Positions 1-10,764 of a DNA stretch of 64,000 nt are shown here, in pieces (the first letter of the stretch is position 1; every line of letters begins with the position of its first letter). A program made the translations under genes and the position numbers. The notes under the pieces are model-generated. The model was not told the DNA's origin. It saw only the letters and a program-made list of their open reading frames with translations, and searched no databases. This stretch comes from Apoda limacodes. Taxonomy: Eukaryota; Arthropoda; Insecta; Lepidoptera; Limacodidae. The DNA lies in NCBI GenBank assembly GCA_946406115.1, contig OX291555.1:15456001-15520000 (forward strand), read 5' to 3'.

Positions 1-83
1 GATGTTATAGAGAGGTTTATAGTCATATGAAGTATCGTTGGAGAGGACTGTATCGTATGAAGTATGTCAGCATGAAAAAAAAA

Positions 84-640
84 GAACGAGTTGCACTCCG
101 GGAGTGCCGGCAGAAGTGAAAACCTTTACACACGATTTGCGCTTAACACTCAAATATGTCACAAGACATGTCTTTGACATTGTCAAGAAATAATAATGTT
201 TGATTATTTACTTTTTTGACGTAGTATATTTGACATCGCAATCTGTCATAGAATTAAAATTCCATATCCAACCTCCCTGTACTACTCATAATCGCAAATA
301 CTAAAAATAAAAATTATAATAGGCGTGGCATTACGGTTTCCGTATTTTAAACACTTTATATACACGAATTTTACGAATACATAGCAGTATGGCCACTACA
401 CAGACGGTCGAGCCATCAGCTGTCACCATCCATGGATGCGCGTAGCACGCTGTAACATAAACACACACTACCATTCGCTCAAGCGCCCTGCGCCGCCTAA
501 ACGAAACAGCAGGCGCAGGCATACATTTTCGCCGCGCCAGCTGGCTACTCTCCATCCGTCTTACGCATTTTCACGATCAGGACACGTGACCTGACGCGAG
601 TTTATAATTTTTTACCTATACCAAAATAAGTGCACAACAT
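84..640 (-). repeat. Repeat family A, copy 1
   Basis: The end near 91-120 (TTGCACTCCGGGAGTGCCGG, then CAGAAGTGAAAAC) and the end near 575-640 (GGACACGTGACCTGACGCGA, GTGCAC) recur in opposite orientation at 53890-54250 and 54414-54810. GAAGTGAAAAC occurs inverted at both ends of the other copies. This copy has about 200 bp of extra GC-richer sequence (about 330-560), which makes a 74-codon open frame of no known kind. No transposase is visible, so it is a non-autonomous repeat of unknown class. Confidence 0.65.
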
Positions 641-879
641 TCAATATAATTACATTTGAAATTGATGTTTTATAGAACTGGCCACTTCGATATTAAAAAG
701 CCGGCGTTTGGTTGAGAATTCCAAATTCAAATTTATTTCAATTTTAAGCTTGTCTATTTGTGTTTCGAATGTAATAATTAATTTGTCTTTGTGTAATTCA
801 ATTTTGATTTGACATCGTTCTGTACTGATTATGGAAAATATCGCATTATTTTCGAATACGAATTCCATCGCGGCACGAG

Positions 880-1850
880 CGCTGCAGAAACAGCTGTTAG
901 GAATAATTATGTGTACGAAGAAGCAACTGTAGAATAAAACACGTACGTTTTTGGTTCCAAGGCTTTCGTTCTGAAAATTTTGACCTCCAGAACAAACCTC
1001 GTGGACGGCCGGAGACCCTAGCTTTCAATGAGGAATTGAAAGTGATCGTAGATTTGGATTTATCTCAGCGTTAGCTGCAGGCTTTGGTGTGACTGATAAA
1101 ACCATTTTGAATCATTTGAAACAAATTGGAAAAGTTAAGAAGCTTGAAAAATTGGGTACCGCATGAACTAAGTAAAGCAAACCAACAACCACGCGTCGAC
1201 TGCTGCGTCACGTTACTCAACCGTCACAATAACAAGGGGATTTTGAATCGTATCATTAGTTGTGATGAAAAATGGATCTTATACGATAATCGGAACGCTC
1301 ATCACAGTGGTTAATCCTGGTGAACCGTCTAAATCCTGCCCCAAGCGAAATTTGACTCAAAAAAAGGTAGCGGTTAGTCTGGTAGACCAGCGTTGGTGTC
1401 ATCCACAGCTTCCTAAGATATGGTCAGACGATTACGGCAGATCTGTATTGCCGATACTTGGAAACCATGATGGAAAAGCTAGCCGTTAAACAGCCAAGAT
1501 TGGTCAACCGCTCTTGCCCACTGCTGCTTTACGACGACGAGACCACACACTGCACAACAGACGGTGGCGAAACCAGAGGAGCTAGGATTTAATGTCTCCG
1601 TCACCCACCATACTCCCCGAACCTTGCTCCAATCGATTACCACTTTTTTTGGAATTTGGATAATTTCTTATTCGAAAAAAAAAACAGTTCAGATGAGGCA
1701 GTCCAAAACACCTACAAAGATTTTTTTATTTATTTTTTTATTTCATATTAAAGGCCTCCATGTCAGGATGCCGAGTTGTTCTATGGTGTTATCAAAGAAC
1801 AAACTATGTAAATATTATACATACATACAAAATAGTTTGCTCATTTAAAC
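880..1850 (+). pseudogene. Mariner transposase relic
   Basis: Pieces of a mariner transposase follow each other in several frames. Near 940-1020 is a helix-turn-helix part with a FWFQ-F-RS-NFDLQNKPRGRP pattern. At 1040-1140 is the GFGVTDKT segment, at 1130-1300 the WVPHEL and CDEKWILYDNR segments (first catalytic Asp), then LNPGEP-KSCPKR, and near 1500-1680 the segment before the last catalytic Asp. Stops and frameshifts break it at least four times and the N-terminus is missing. Mariner transposases normally have about 345 residues with a DD34D triad and cut and paste at TA. I could not define terminal repeats. An old, dead copy. Confidence 0.85.
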
Positions 1851-2095
1851 CGCAGCTTTTAGAGTGTTCCCTAATATATACGCTAGTTTTTCCCAATAAA
1901 TATATATTGAGAATGGTCAAGTTAAATGCTTGTGTAAGACGGAGGAAACGATTGACATGGAATCAAAAATATGGCTTAGTAAAATAAAGAACTTACTTCA
2001 AAAAAGTCAGGGAAACTGAAGGAAACTGTAGTGGAATAAGGGCAGCAGACTAGACTCAACATCATTTTAATGAAATAAAAAAGTTTAGATAGTAC
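1851..2095. other. Unassigned AT-rich spacer
   Basis: AT-rich sequence between the mariner relic and the polyadenylation signal (AATAAA on the minus strand, 2101-2096) of the glycine-zipper gene. I see no coding sequence or repeat here. Confidence 0.4.
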
Positions 2096-2383
2096 TTTAT
2101 TACAAAATACAATTTGATTCATAGCCGTTACATACATTTTCAAAAATAAGTTTCTTCTAAGACACTTTTTAGCACCGTTTTTCTACTGGGTTCATTATAC
2201 AAAAAAATATTATTTTACTTATTATTATTATACACAAATAACATAAACATACAAGCATTGTTAACGCATCCACTTAATATATATATACATATGTACCTAC
2301 TGATGTCTATAGCAAAAAGTATACTTCCAAAATAGACAACAAAAATAATTATTTGAGATGCGTTCAAATCTAAAAAGCCTTCA

Positions 2384-5300
2384 TTAAGGAAAGTCGTAAT
2401 CTTCATCAGCACACTTCCTGCAGTACCGACGCGACTGGCTCGTGTACATCCGACACTTGAAGCGCTTCCCGCATTTCTTGCATCTAAGTATTTAAACGTA
2501 AATGTAACAGTCAAGCATCCTAGTTTTCTTTCTTCCATGGGAATGGTTGTCAGTGTTTAGCATAGAGCAGCACAGCAGTTGCTCTGTGGTGTCAGTCACG
2601 TCCATTACTGTTTTAATTTTATGACCACACACGAGGGTATTTTGTGATAAAGGAGTACAGGTAGAATAAAATGTATAATGCAATGGCATGGACATGAAAA
2701 TATAACTGATTACCATTCCCATTCGAATTAGACAATCAGGAAGTAGGTCATTAACATAATATTTAAATGAAGAGATCTATAAAATGACTATTTTGCTAGA
2801 ACGAAATATGTTGCCGATTGGAAGCCTAAAAAATTGTTAATTTGGGATAATTACTTCAAACGTAGAAGACGTATTTTCAGTTTTAGAAATAGTAGATTAA
2901 GTAAATAAAATTACTGCAACTGAGTACATTTGATTACCACAGATCATATATAGGCATTAACGAAATTAATGATTGTGCCACGCCCCCCTGCCTTCTTGAG
3001 GGTAAATGTTTAGGTGTTTTCCGTTGAGCGTGGAAAGCAAAAACGTAGTTTCCATCAACAAAAACAAAGTTTTAACACAAAAATGTGAAGCAATGTTTTG
3101 TGTAATGTTTCAACAAAACACGAGCAGGATACCACACGGCTTAAGTAATACAAAATGGCGATTTTGAATTAATTCAAATTCAAACCAATTGTGTATATTG
3201 GAAGATGCAGCGTGGGACGACCTGGACAAACGAACTTTATAAGAGCCGCAAGAAGAAAATGAACGCGTGGCTCAGGACCGTCCATTGTGGCGAAAACCTA
3301 CGTTTAGCAGTGAAAGTTTTCCAGCTGAGATGGCAATCACACTTGATACTCTGGTCATTCAATAAAAAACTTTTCTTTTAACGCAAAAGCTAGACAAGTC
3401 ACAAGAATAACTTACACTTGTATCTTGATGTCGTACTCCCAACGATCGAACACTCCTCCAGCTGTGGTCCTCGCGGCTTGATCCCCACCGATGCCCCCCA
3501 ACGTAGCCCCAACGGTGGCCCCGACCGCTGTGCCTACTCCAGGGCAAATCATTGTTCCCACTTTGGCCCCTGTTACTGCACCTGTTTCAATTAAGGAAGG
3601 CAAAATCAAAATCGTTAATTGCACAATTATGTAAGTAGATCTGAACCAAGAGACTTTTACAAGTATTTTTTTTAATTAATCATACTATATAATTATGAAT
3701 ACTAAAATGGGTTTGTTTGTTAACCTTAAGGTCGCTACGGGCCATCCAATCGAGGATAGAAACTTGATACACATACATACATATATAAACATAACATCAC
3801 GCCTATTTCCCGGAGGGTTAGGCAGATATCAGAGACTGCCATTTACTACGGTATACTCCCACACTTTTTCTTTTGGAAGCTTGGTTCGGGGAAATAAAAA
3901 TAATGGAGAAGGACATAAGCTATTCTCTATCCCGAAAAATTTACAAGCTACCGCAGAAAAAATTATAATCGAGTTCCTTCTGGACGAACTATACCTAGCT
4001 TTAGCTATAGTTCGCTATAGCAAATTTCCTTTCTATAATATGAAATAAATGTTTCGTCTATATTAGGTATAATCAAGGAGTTCCCGTAGTTATCTCACGT
4101 CGCCCTTTTGATATGCCATTTCTATAAATAAAATAAATAAAAAATCCTTTTTTTTAGGACATTTTTAGACGTGTGCTATACAAATATGAAAACTAATTTC
4201 TAAGAAATCAAAACACACAGACACGAAATAGTTCATTACCTTTAAGGTGAAGTAATTTTTATTACATTTGGAATACGATACCCCAATTTTGATGATTACG
4301 ACTACGTAAAACAGCCCAAGGCGCAGTTGTCCCTATCGCACATCCGTATCTTGGACCGGGTACTAGCGCGACAGCAAGTGTTTTTCAAATACCTATGCAT
4401 TCTCCAGGTTGTGATGTTTCCTCTTAAGTGCGGGCGGAACCGCGGGGAAAAGCTAGTTTCTATTCCAATATTATAAAATTTGTTTATTTGTTGTTCATGC
4501 TAAAATCTTACTTACTGCTTAAAAATCTTTTACAAATGATTATTTTGTTTCGACTTTAATAGCTTTTTGTTGAAATCGAAATATTAATGGTTCAAGTCGG
4601 AAGCAAAAGGCTCTATTCCTTCACATCGCAATAAAACAACGGTGTGACCTGATTATAGGCACAGGGATAGCTGGAGTGACTGAAAAGAAAGCAGAATACT
4701 TTTCATTCCGATTTGAATTCCCACAGGAATATATTTTACTGCGGGACATATTCTTCATGAAGGGCAATTAAGTTAATTCCCAATTTTTTATCCCGACCGA
4801 GGTTATTTACGGGAATAGGTTTTGTGTAGGGGAAACCGGGCAAATCTAGTATAAGATAGAAACACCTTTTTTTCTTTCCTTTGGTGTACGTGGTCCTCTC
4901 TTTGTTTAATAGGGTAGTTTCGTTAATTTAAGAGGTAATATGAGACCCAAGCGAATACACATATATGAATTTGAAAATAGAATTGCTGTCGCGCTAAAAC
5001 CCGGGCAAAAACAGTGATATGCGAGAGGCACAACTGCGCCCTGGGCTATTATACCTAGGGCGCGTTCGTTTTGGTACTATGAGGTAACTCATACGATTGA
5101 TAATTTTGTCACTTTTGATAACGCCAGTTTTGCCACCGACACCTATCGTTAGTGTAGCTTTGAAACGTTACTAACAAATTTTTTGGGTGCAAAACTTGCA
5201 AAACGAACGGTTGGTCGGTTGACGTACACCCACTACGACAAAACACACACACGTTACCATAAACAACAAATATGTATAGGCAGTTTCACAGATTAACACA

Positions 5301-8300
5301 AAAACCCTACCTCCAGACATGGGTCTAAAGTTTCCTTTTTCGGTGTGACAAAAATAACAAAAACATCGTAAATGAACGCATGAAAATTTGTTACAGATGA
5401 TACGAAGATTTTGATATTTTGACACTCGTGCAAAACGAACGGATGAAAGATGACAAAGTAAACAAAAATAATGATTCTGCATCCCAAAACGAACGCGCCC
5501 TCGGTGACAATCATCAAAATCGGTGTTTTGTATGCCTCACTTTTCTCCTCCAAACCTCAACTGAATTATATAAAATTACTTATCCTGGAAGTTAATGAAC
5601 TACTTTATGTTTTTATGTTTAGTTTTCTTTAAAATTAGCAAACATATACGTGCATAGCACATCTGAAAACAGTTTTGTAAATAGTTTTTCCATCATGAGA
5701 TCAAGTGTCACAGGTTTATGATCAGTTTATGGTTTTTTTCCTATATTTGTGGTGTAACATCTTGCTTCTTGCCAAATTCTATGATTATAGGTCAACGGGA
5801 AGTACCCCATAGATTTTGATTTATTTGTGCCACAATATGCAATAAAAATATTTAAATATAAGTATTTTAGGCATATTTTTTTATTGCATTAACTTGATAT
5901 TTGATATGATATTTTTAGATATTTTTACAACTTTAAGTGACCGTAGACTTATTTGAAATTTATTTTAATTTGATACCCTAAACGTGTTCTTGCGTAAAAA
6001 GGTCTTGACAATCTTTATTTAATGTGTTATAACTATAAATTCACGAATTTCGGATTGTTTTCTTATATTTGTTATGTAACCACCTTGTTTCGTATCAAAT
6101 TTAGTAGTTTAGTTAGGCACCCCTTTTTTGATTTTTTTTTTATTTTATATTTATTTATTGAGTGTCACAATATGTGACAAAAATGGCCGTATTTCGACCG
6201 TATGTTTTTTATTGCGATGACTTAGAAACTTAATTTTTTTACAGCTTGAAGTAACCGTAGATCTTAGAATTTGATATAAATTTTAACTTGATATCTTTAC
6301 GTATTTCTGAGAAAGAGTCTTGGCAGACGAAAGAGGATCACAAGGGTTCCTTTCTTCCTTTCTAGGTACGGAACCCTAAAAACAAAACACACATACATAG
6401 TGGCTGTGTTTATCTATCATATATAAAAAAAAATATAGGTCTCATGCCAAAGTTCAGGAGGGATACAGGGGAATACTTTTGTTTGGGGAAAAAACAGAAT
6501 GATATTTCCTCTTAACAAAGATTCAGTAGTAGATTAAACAAAATGAGCACCTCCTACTGCCCCAGCCGCAGCACCCGCAGCCCCGCAAACATTCTCTGAA
6601 GTGTTCCTAGTGGTTCCTCGATCGTTGTCCAGTTTTAGCCCCACTCCTAATTGGACACCTTCATACAAGAGGACACTACCGTAAGTCTGAAAAATAAATA
6701 TAATATTTTTTTATTACTTTCTACTATGTATATATTATTATTATTATTAATACGTATAATATTTATTTAATTTGTATAATGACGGATCACTTGTTTTAAT
6801 GGTTTGATCAATGATTCGCTCAAACAAATAAAACATTAACAGAAAAGGATAAACAATTATTTTACAATGTTGCCTAAAGGAATAATAAAATTTTTTGTAA
6901 AATTTTATCATAATATAATAAAGGTAAATTTCCGTTTATACTAATCTACACTCTACACTAATATTATAAAATATTTTTGTATGTTTGTAACGGATAAACT
7001 CAAAAACTACTGGACCGATTTCGAATTCTACAATATCCCTGAGTAACATAGGCTATATTTATAACTAAAAATATTAGAGATCCCTACTAATACTTCAATA
7101 ATGTAACCTGAGGTGTAAATAAAAAAGCCACAAAATATCTTTCATCGCATGCGCTGCGAAAAAAATCTAATGTGTAATACAAGTTTGAACTCGGTGTCAT
7201 GCAAGTGAAGTTTGTTAAAAACTGTTAGGTACATAGACACCAACTTCAATCTGTTATTCAGATCAGATTTTTGGAAATAAGTCATTATTTTTAACTTTGT
7301 AGTGTATCTTTTTGATGACGGTTCTTATTTTTGTTAAAAAAGTTTGTATGTAGATATTCATAATAATGTTCTTTAACATTACAGAACATTTTTTGTTTTA
7401 TCATTAATAGTTAACTTTTGTTGTTGTTGCATGACACCAACTTCAAACTGTAATTCACATCAGATTTTAGAAATGAGTACTTTATTAGTTTTACCTTTTT
7501 TGGAAGATGGTTATTTCTTTTGTCATAAAGTTTTTATAAGATTGCACCTAATTACATAAAATCAAAAAATAGAGGCTTTTTACATCAATCGTTGACGATT
7601 CCAAATTCACAAGCCGTATCGAACTCTTAAATCTCAGGAGAGACTTTGTCTCCCTGTGTGTGTTCTACCGCTTGTATAATGGGATGTGTTCTAAGGAATT
7701 GTTCAAAATCATGCCCACGGCTACATTCTACCATCGCACCGGTTCCCGTCTGCAGGGAATTCATCCGCACACCTTGGCACCTACATGGTCACGTAAAGTG
7801 TGGTTTTTGAAAAAATTCCTCCTGCGAACGCTAGGTTGTGGAATGAACTCCCTGCCGAGGTTTTCTCTGAGGACTACAGTATGGGGTTCTTCAAGAAAGA
7901 AGTTATTAGATTTTTGAAGAGTCGGCAACGCGCGAGTAATGCCCCAGATGTTGCAAGCGTCCATAGGCTGCGGGACCGCTTACCATCAGGCGAACCGCAA
8001 GCTTGTTTACCACCTTAGTGGTATAAAAAAACCCAAATCGCTTAAAGTGTGCCTAAAAAAAATTTCAAGAGTTCCCTTGATTTCTCTAGGATTCCATTTG
8101 TTGTATACCAAAAGTTGATAAAAACACCGACCAAAATAAGACCATGTTTGTACCTTTGTATTAATACTTCTATCCTTATCCACATAAATAATTTCGTATT
8201 AAAGACTGTTTCAATACCTAAGATTACTTTTTGAATTATGCAAATCGGACATTCTATTCAAAAGATATCTATAATTGCACGCCTCATAAGCGGAGCGGTG

Positions 8301-9913
8301 AGGTAGTACTCTACTCTCGACATGTCAAAAAACCCAGTCTTTCGAAACTTAAATGACGTTTTTTTTTTAATATAACACTTACAGGATAATATGAGTGCAC
8401 TAATATGAAGTTAAATAATCTGTCTAGCACATATGGTACATTTTATAAACATTTAATTTGTTTAATATAATAAATAATAACATTAAAACTAATCATTCTT
8501 GGACGTCCGTGAGTCTGTGTTTATGTGACCATGTATGTGGCAGAGAAATTTGTCGAAAAATTCATCTTACCGGAATACTTTTGTTTTTAATATATAAAGT
8601 ATTACACTGTGCTGATTCCTAGTTAATATTAGCGTTCTAAGTACTGTCGTTTAATTATAATTTATAAAAACTAATATACCACTGTATAATGTATATCTAT
8701 ATTTTTTATTTTTATTTTATAGTATATTTTTTCCTCACCTTATTTGTTATTTTATTTTAAAAAACTTGAGTTTTTGTTTTAGAATATTTTTTTTAAATGT
8801 GAATGACCGCTATGAGGCGTGCACTTTTGGATTTTCCAAATTTTTAAAAATACACTTACTCTACGTTTATCCTAATATGTTTAAAAAATAAATGTTTACA
8901 CGTGCAAGGCCTGGACGGGGCGCTAGTCGATGATAATAATAAATTCAAATTCTTAATTTTTTACATGATACACAAGTTAAGAAGAATAATATATACATAT
9001 TAATCAAAATATTAAAACCTCAAAAAAATTAAGAGGTTCTCAATTTGTCGGAATCTTGTTTTTTAAGTATGTTGCCCGAATACTCGAAGACGCCTGGACA
9101 GATTCGAGAAATTCTTTTTTTATTTAAAAAGGTATACTTCCGAGGTGGTATTAATCCGAGGTCATATTAATGTAGTAAATATAAAACTTAAATTTTTAGT
9201 CAAACATAATAATTGGTGTTATATTGGAACTGGTGAAACGACTTTTATGTTGATGATTGTATAAAATTTTGTTATTAGTATCAATGTTTTACTGTACGAG
9301 AAAAAAAGCAATTCGTCAATCGAAAATAAAAAATAAAAATTAACAAAAAAAAAAAACAAAAGATGCACTGAAAAGGTAAAAACAATTACTTATTTCCAAA
9401 AATCTGATCTGAATAACAGTTTGAAGTTGGTGTCTTTGTACCTAACACACTTCACTTGCATCTCACCAACTTCAAATTGTAATTCAGATCAGATTTTTGG
9501 AAATAAGTACCTAATTATTTTTACCTTTTAAGTGCATCTTTTTGAAGACGGTTTTTTTTGTCATAAAGTTTTTATACTGTAAATATTGCAACTTATTAAG
9601 TAAAATCATAAAAAAGAGGTTTTTACCAACAAAAAAATATATAAATATTTATCCTCAAGAACTCGTGCACATTTTAATATGCTTTATTAGATAAAAAACA
9701 TTTTTAGTACATAGTATTTTTAAATTCCAAAATGAGATATATGTTTTGGAATGCTGATGAAAGTTCATTATATATACCTATTATACTTGAGTTCTGTAAA
9801 TCCAGAAAATAGCAAAACTTAATGCAATTTCAAACTAAATATATAAATAACTACCTAAAAAAACAGATAGGTATTCGATACTTACGAAAGCCATACTTTT
9901 GGTTCAAAAATAC
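2384..9913 (-). CDS. Four-exon gene for a 136-aa glycine-zipper / five-cysteine protein, unknown function
   Basis: Function unknown; I do not recognise the family. Coding exons on the minus strand: 9886-9894 (exon 9886-9913, ATG at 9892-9894), 6551-6686, 3416-3581 and 2384-2483; together 411 nt, 136 residues plus stop. Each junction has AG/GT borders: acceptors at 9914, 6687, 3582 and 2484; donors GTAAGT after 9886, GTGCTC after 6551, GTAAGT after 3416. All phases agree (0, 1, 2). The start is fixed by an in-frame TGA just upstream in the same exon. Residues 35-81 are almost all Gly, Ala, Val and Thr with repeated G-x3-G spacing, as in membrane-inserting glycine zippers. Residues 105-128 hold cysteines spaced C-x2-C-x5-C-x10-C-x2-C, which suggests metal binding. 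I see no signal peptide. An AATAAA lies at 2101-2096, about 280 nt past the stop. The acceptor before the ATG exon implies a noncoding 5' exon beyond 9913 that I could not place. The zipper and zinc roles are inference. Confidence 0.66.
3205..3310 (+). mobile_element. RTE-type LINE fragment
   Basis: The stretch with GACGACCTGGACAAACGAAC and GGCTCAGGACCG reads like the end of the ORF in RTE-like non-LTR elements (pattern W-D-D...W-R...A-Q-D-R) abundant in Lepidoptera. About 100 bp, degenerate, inside intron 3 of the glycine-zipper gene. Family assignment is from memory of that pattern. Confidence 0.4.
3412..3581 (-). CDS. Alternative 3' end of the glycine-zipper gene (exon 3 read through its donor)
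   Basis: If the exon 3 donor is not used, the frame runs two more codons into the intron and stops at TAA (3414-3412), giving a 104-residue protein with the glycine-rich part but without the cysteine tail. The stop triplet lies inside the donor GTAAGT, so splicing removes it and retention ends the protein at once. Both forms are open; which is made cannot be told from sequence. Confidence 0.4.
3735..4460 (-). repeat. Lepidopteran interspersed repeats (degenerate)
   Basis: Near 3790-3850 is CATCACGCCTATTTCCCGG, the antisense tail motif of a common lepidopteran SINE group, also seen at 50323. From about 3880 the sequence changes to a different dispersed repeat that ends near 4430-4459 in GCGGGCGGAACCGCGGGGAA followed by AAGCTAG, a 3' motif recurring in other orientations at 15865, 26405, 38340 and 47550. 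The 117-codon open frame across the region is not credible coding. Confidence 0.5.
4600..4860 (+). repeat. Dispersed repeat fragment
   Basis: The block with CACATCGCAATAAAACAACGG and a gggaaaccgggcaaatctagt end resembles sequence near 21130-21200. It is another short non-coding dispersed repeat in intron 3 of the glycine-zipper gene. 4460-4600 and 4860-5057 show nothing I can name. Confidence 0.35.
5058..5500. mobile_element. MITE family B, copy 1 (intact terminal repeats)
   Basis: Exact 17-bp inverted ends: GGGCGCGTTCGTTTTGG at 5058-5074 and its reverse complement at 5484-5500. The interior has no convincing transposase. Two more copies lie at 36837-37272 and 58284-58557 and share landmarks such as TTTGAAACGTTAC, CGAACGGTTG(ACG) and ATATGTATAGGCAGTTTG. 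A non-autonomous DNA transposon of about 443 bp; superfamily not determined because the target duplication is unclear. Confidence 0.85.
5640..6380 (+). repeat. Dispersed repeat ending in TACGGAACCCTAAAA
   Basis: Degenerate copy of a lepidopteran dispersed repeat. Features include GTCAACGGGAAGTACCCCAT near 5793, GAGTCTTGGCAGACG near 6316 and the end TACGGAACCCTAAAA near 6367. A better copy in reverse orientation lies at 55688-56152. It sits in intron 2-3 of the glycine-zipper gene. Confidence 0.6.
6940..7120 (+). repeat. Dispersed repeat fragment (ACTACTGGACCGATTT type)
   Basis: Contains AAAAACTACTGGACCGATTT and CCCTGAGTAACATAGGCTA, landmarks also found at 15400-15480. Short non-coding lepidopteran repeat; 6690-6940 is AT-rich sequence with an ATT microsatellite near 6733 and nothing else that I see. 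Confidence 0.5.
7225..7590 (+). repeat. Repeat family C, two direct copies
   Basis: Two direct copies, near 7225-7340 and 7430-7590, share CACCAACTTCAA, TCAGATCAGATTTT and a following ACGGTT/ATGGTT-TTCTTTTTGTCATAAAGTTTTTAT stretch. A third copy, with an added inverted arm, is at 9357-9600. Non-coding; origin unknown. Confidence 0.6.
7590..8030 (+). mobile_element. Non-LTR retrotransposon, 5'-truncated 3' end (family L)
   Basis: Encodes the last part of a reverse-transcriptase ORF (FYRLYNGMCSKELF, then SLRTT/DYSMGFFKKEV and FLKSRQRASNAP) across frame breaks, followed by the family 3' end ACCATCAGGCGAACC...CACCTTAGTGGTATAAAA. Same family as 18171-18820, 18840-20255, 30240-30620 and 63225-63330. 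LINE copies are commonly cut short at the 5' end during target-primed reverse transcription. Inactive. Confidence 0.85.
8276..8823. mobile_element. MITE with TGCACGCCTCATA inverted ends
   Basis: Left end TGCACGCCTCATAAGCGG (8276-8293) and right end CCGCTATGAGGCGTGCA (8807-8823) are inverted copies with one extra base. The 548-bp interior is AT-rich and has no credible ORF. It lies in intron 1 of the glycine-zipper gene. Superfamily unknown. Confidence 0.8.
8824..9356. other. Unassigned AT-rich intron sequence
   Basis: AT-rich sequence inside intron 1 of the glycine-zipper gene, with A-runs near 9301-9360. I see no gene, clear repeat or site. Confidence 0.4.
9357..9545. repeat. Long inverted repeat (about 75-bp arms), family C
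   Basis: The left arm at about 9358-9432 (AAGATGCACTGAAAAGGTAA ... GTTTGAAGTTGGTG) is the reverse complement, with few changes and a small insertion, of the right arm at about 9464-9542. The loop is about 31 nt. The right arm and following 60 bp match the repeats at 7225-7590. The transcript of either strand would fold into a long hairpin. Confidence 0.8.
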
Positions 9914-9972
9914 CTGAAAATAATAAGTTGAATTATTATTTTACTGCTAAAAATGAAAGAAAACGTTACTTT

Positions 9973-10135
9973 GGGGGCATCCATTTTACATGTCACGCCC
10001 TCAGGCGGAAATGGGGGTCATGCAAAGTGACAAAGACAATTTTTTCATACTAAAATTGGGGAAAAAAGCGTGACAAGGGTGGAGGGTGGTGTCAAAAATT
10101 ACAGAAATTTGCGTGACGTTTAAATGGATGACCCC
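9973..10135. mobile_element. Short MITE with GGGG-CATCCATTT inverted ends
   Basis: Left end GGGGGCATCCATTTTACATG then TCACGC (9973-9998), right end GCGTGACGTTTAAATGGATG then ACCCC (10111-10135): imperfect inverted repeats of about 25 bp around a 163-bp element. The type GGGGTCATCCATTTA-ACGTCACGC is familiar from insect MITEs. No coding capacity. Confidence 0.75.
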
Positions 10136-10189
10136 TTATGCGTAAAGAGAAATGGTTCAATGGTACCAAAACCGAAAACTCCGATACCG

Positions 10190-10245
10190 CGCTTCTATAA
10201 ATCTATTGAGGAGGCCTACGTCAAGCAGTGGACGTCTAGCTGCTG
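10190..10245 (+). mobile_element. RTE-type LINE 3' terminal fragment
   Basis: GAGGAGGCCTACGTCAAGCA followed by GTGGACGTCTAGCTGCTGAT resembles the end of RTE-like elements in Lepidoptera (usual form: GGAGGCCTATGTCCAGCAGT). A related end lies at 51555-51600. Only about 55 bp. Confidence 0.5.
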
Positions 10246-10764
10246 ATATAATAAAAAGCTAATAACCAATAATTATTTATAATTTTTCTACAGAAATGAA
10301 ATCTTGAAATTGTTAGCAATACTACGTCGTAAGCTACTAAGGGAATTCCCCCAAGTTCCTGTTTAGTTGAAGTGGTTAATTCCTATATCACTGAGAATCG
10401 GAATCGGTGTCGAATCCAAGTTGGAAGTTGGAGTATCCAACACCAGTGCGTTTCGACGCAAGTGGCAAGTGATTTTGTAACTCCACTTAGGTGCGTTCAC
10501 TAACAGCAGGATAGCATTTACATTTTCTACAGTACAGAAAGAGACAGCACTAAGCTCTACCGCGGTAGAGTGAGTTTTTGAACGAGGTCCTGGGAATTGT
10601 TTTCGGTTTCAAATCCAATGCACAGGCATTTTCATTATATGGTTTTCCAATAGACGACATGACGGCGACACCGGCAGAAGCAAAAGTGTATGTTAAGTCA
10701 ATATTTTGAGTGTAAGAGACAAAGAACTGTGTATTCTTGTACTATAATAATAATAGTATTTAAT

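Noticed and set aside
331..555. 74-codon minus frame
   Set aside because: Lies within repeat A; the other copies lack this segment and no domain is seen.
2215..2538. 107-codon minus frame starting MEERKLGC
   Set aside because: It overlaps the five-cysteine exon (2384-2483) in a different frame; the exon's frame has the coherent cysteine pattern and correct phase.
3359..3547. 62-codon minus frame rich in Arg, Gly and His
   Set aside because: Shadow of the glycine-rich exon in another frame.
3695..4048. 117-codon plus frame
   Set aside because: Covers two unrelated dispersed repeats; no protein similarity I recognise.
5171..5553. Two minus frames of 86 and 103 codons
   Set aside because: Within MITE B; the partner copy at 37056-37301 shows the same chance frame with unrelated length.
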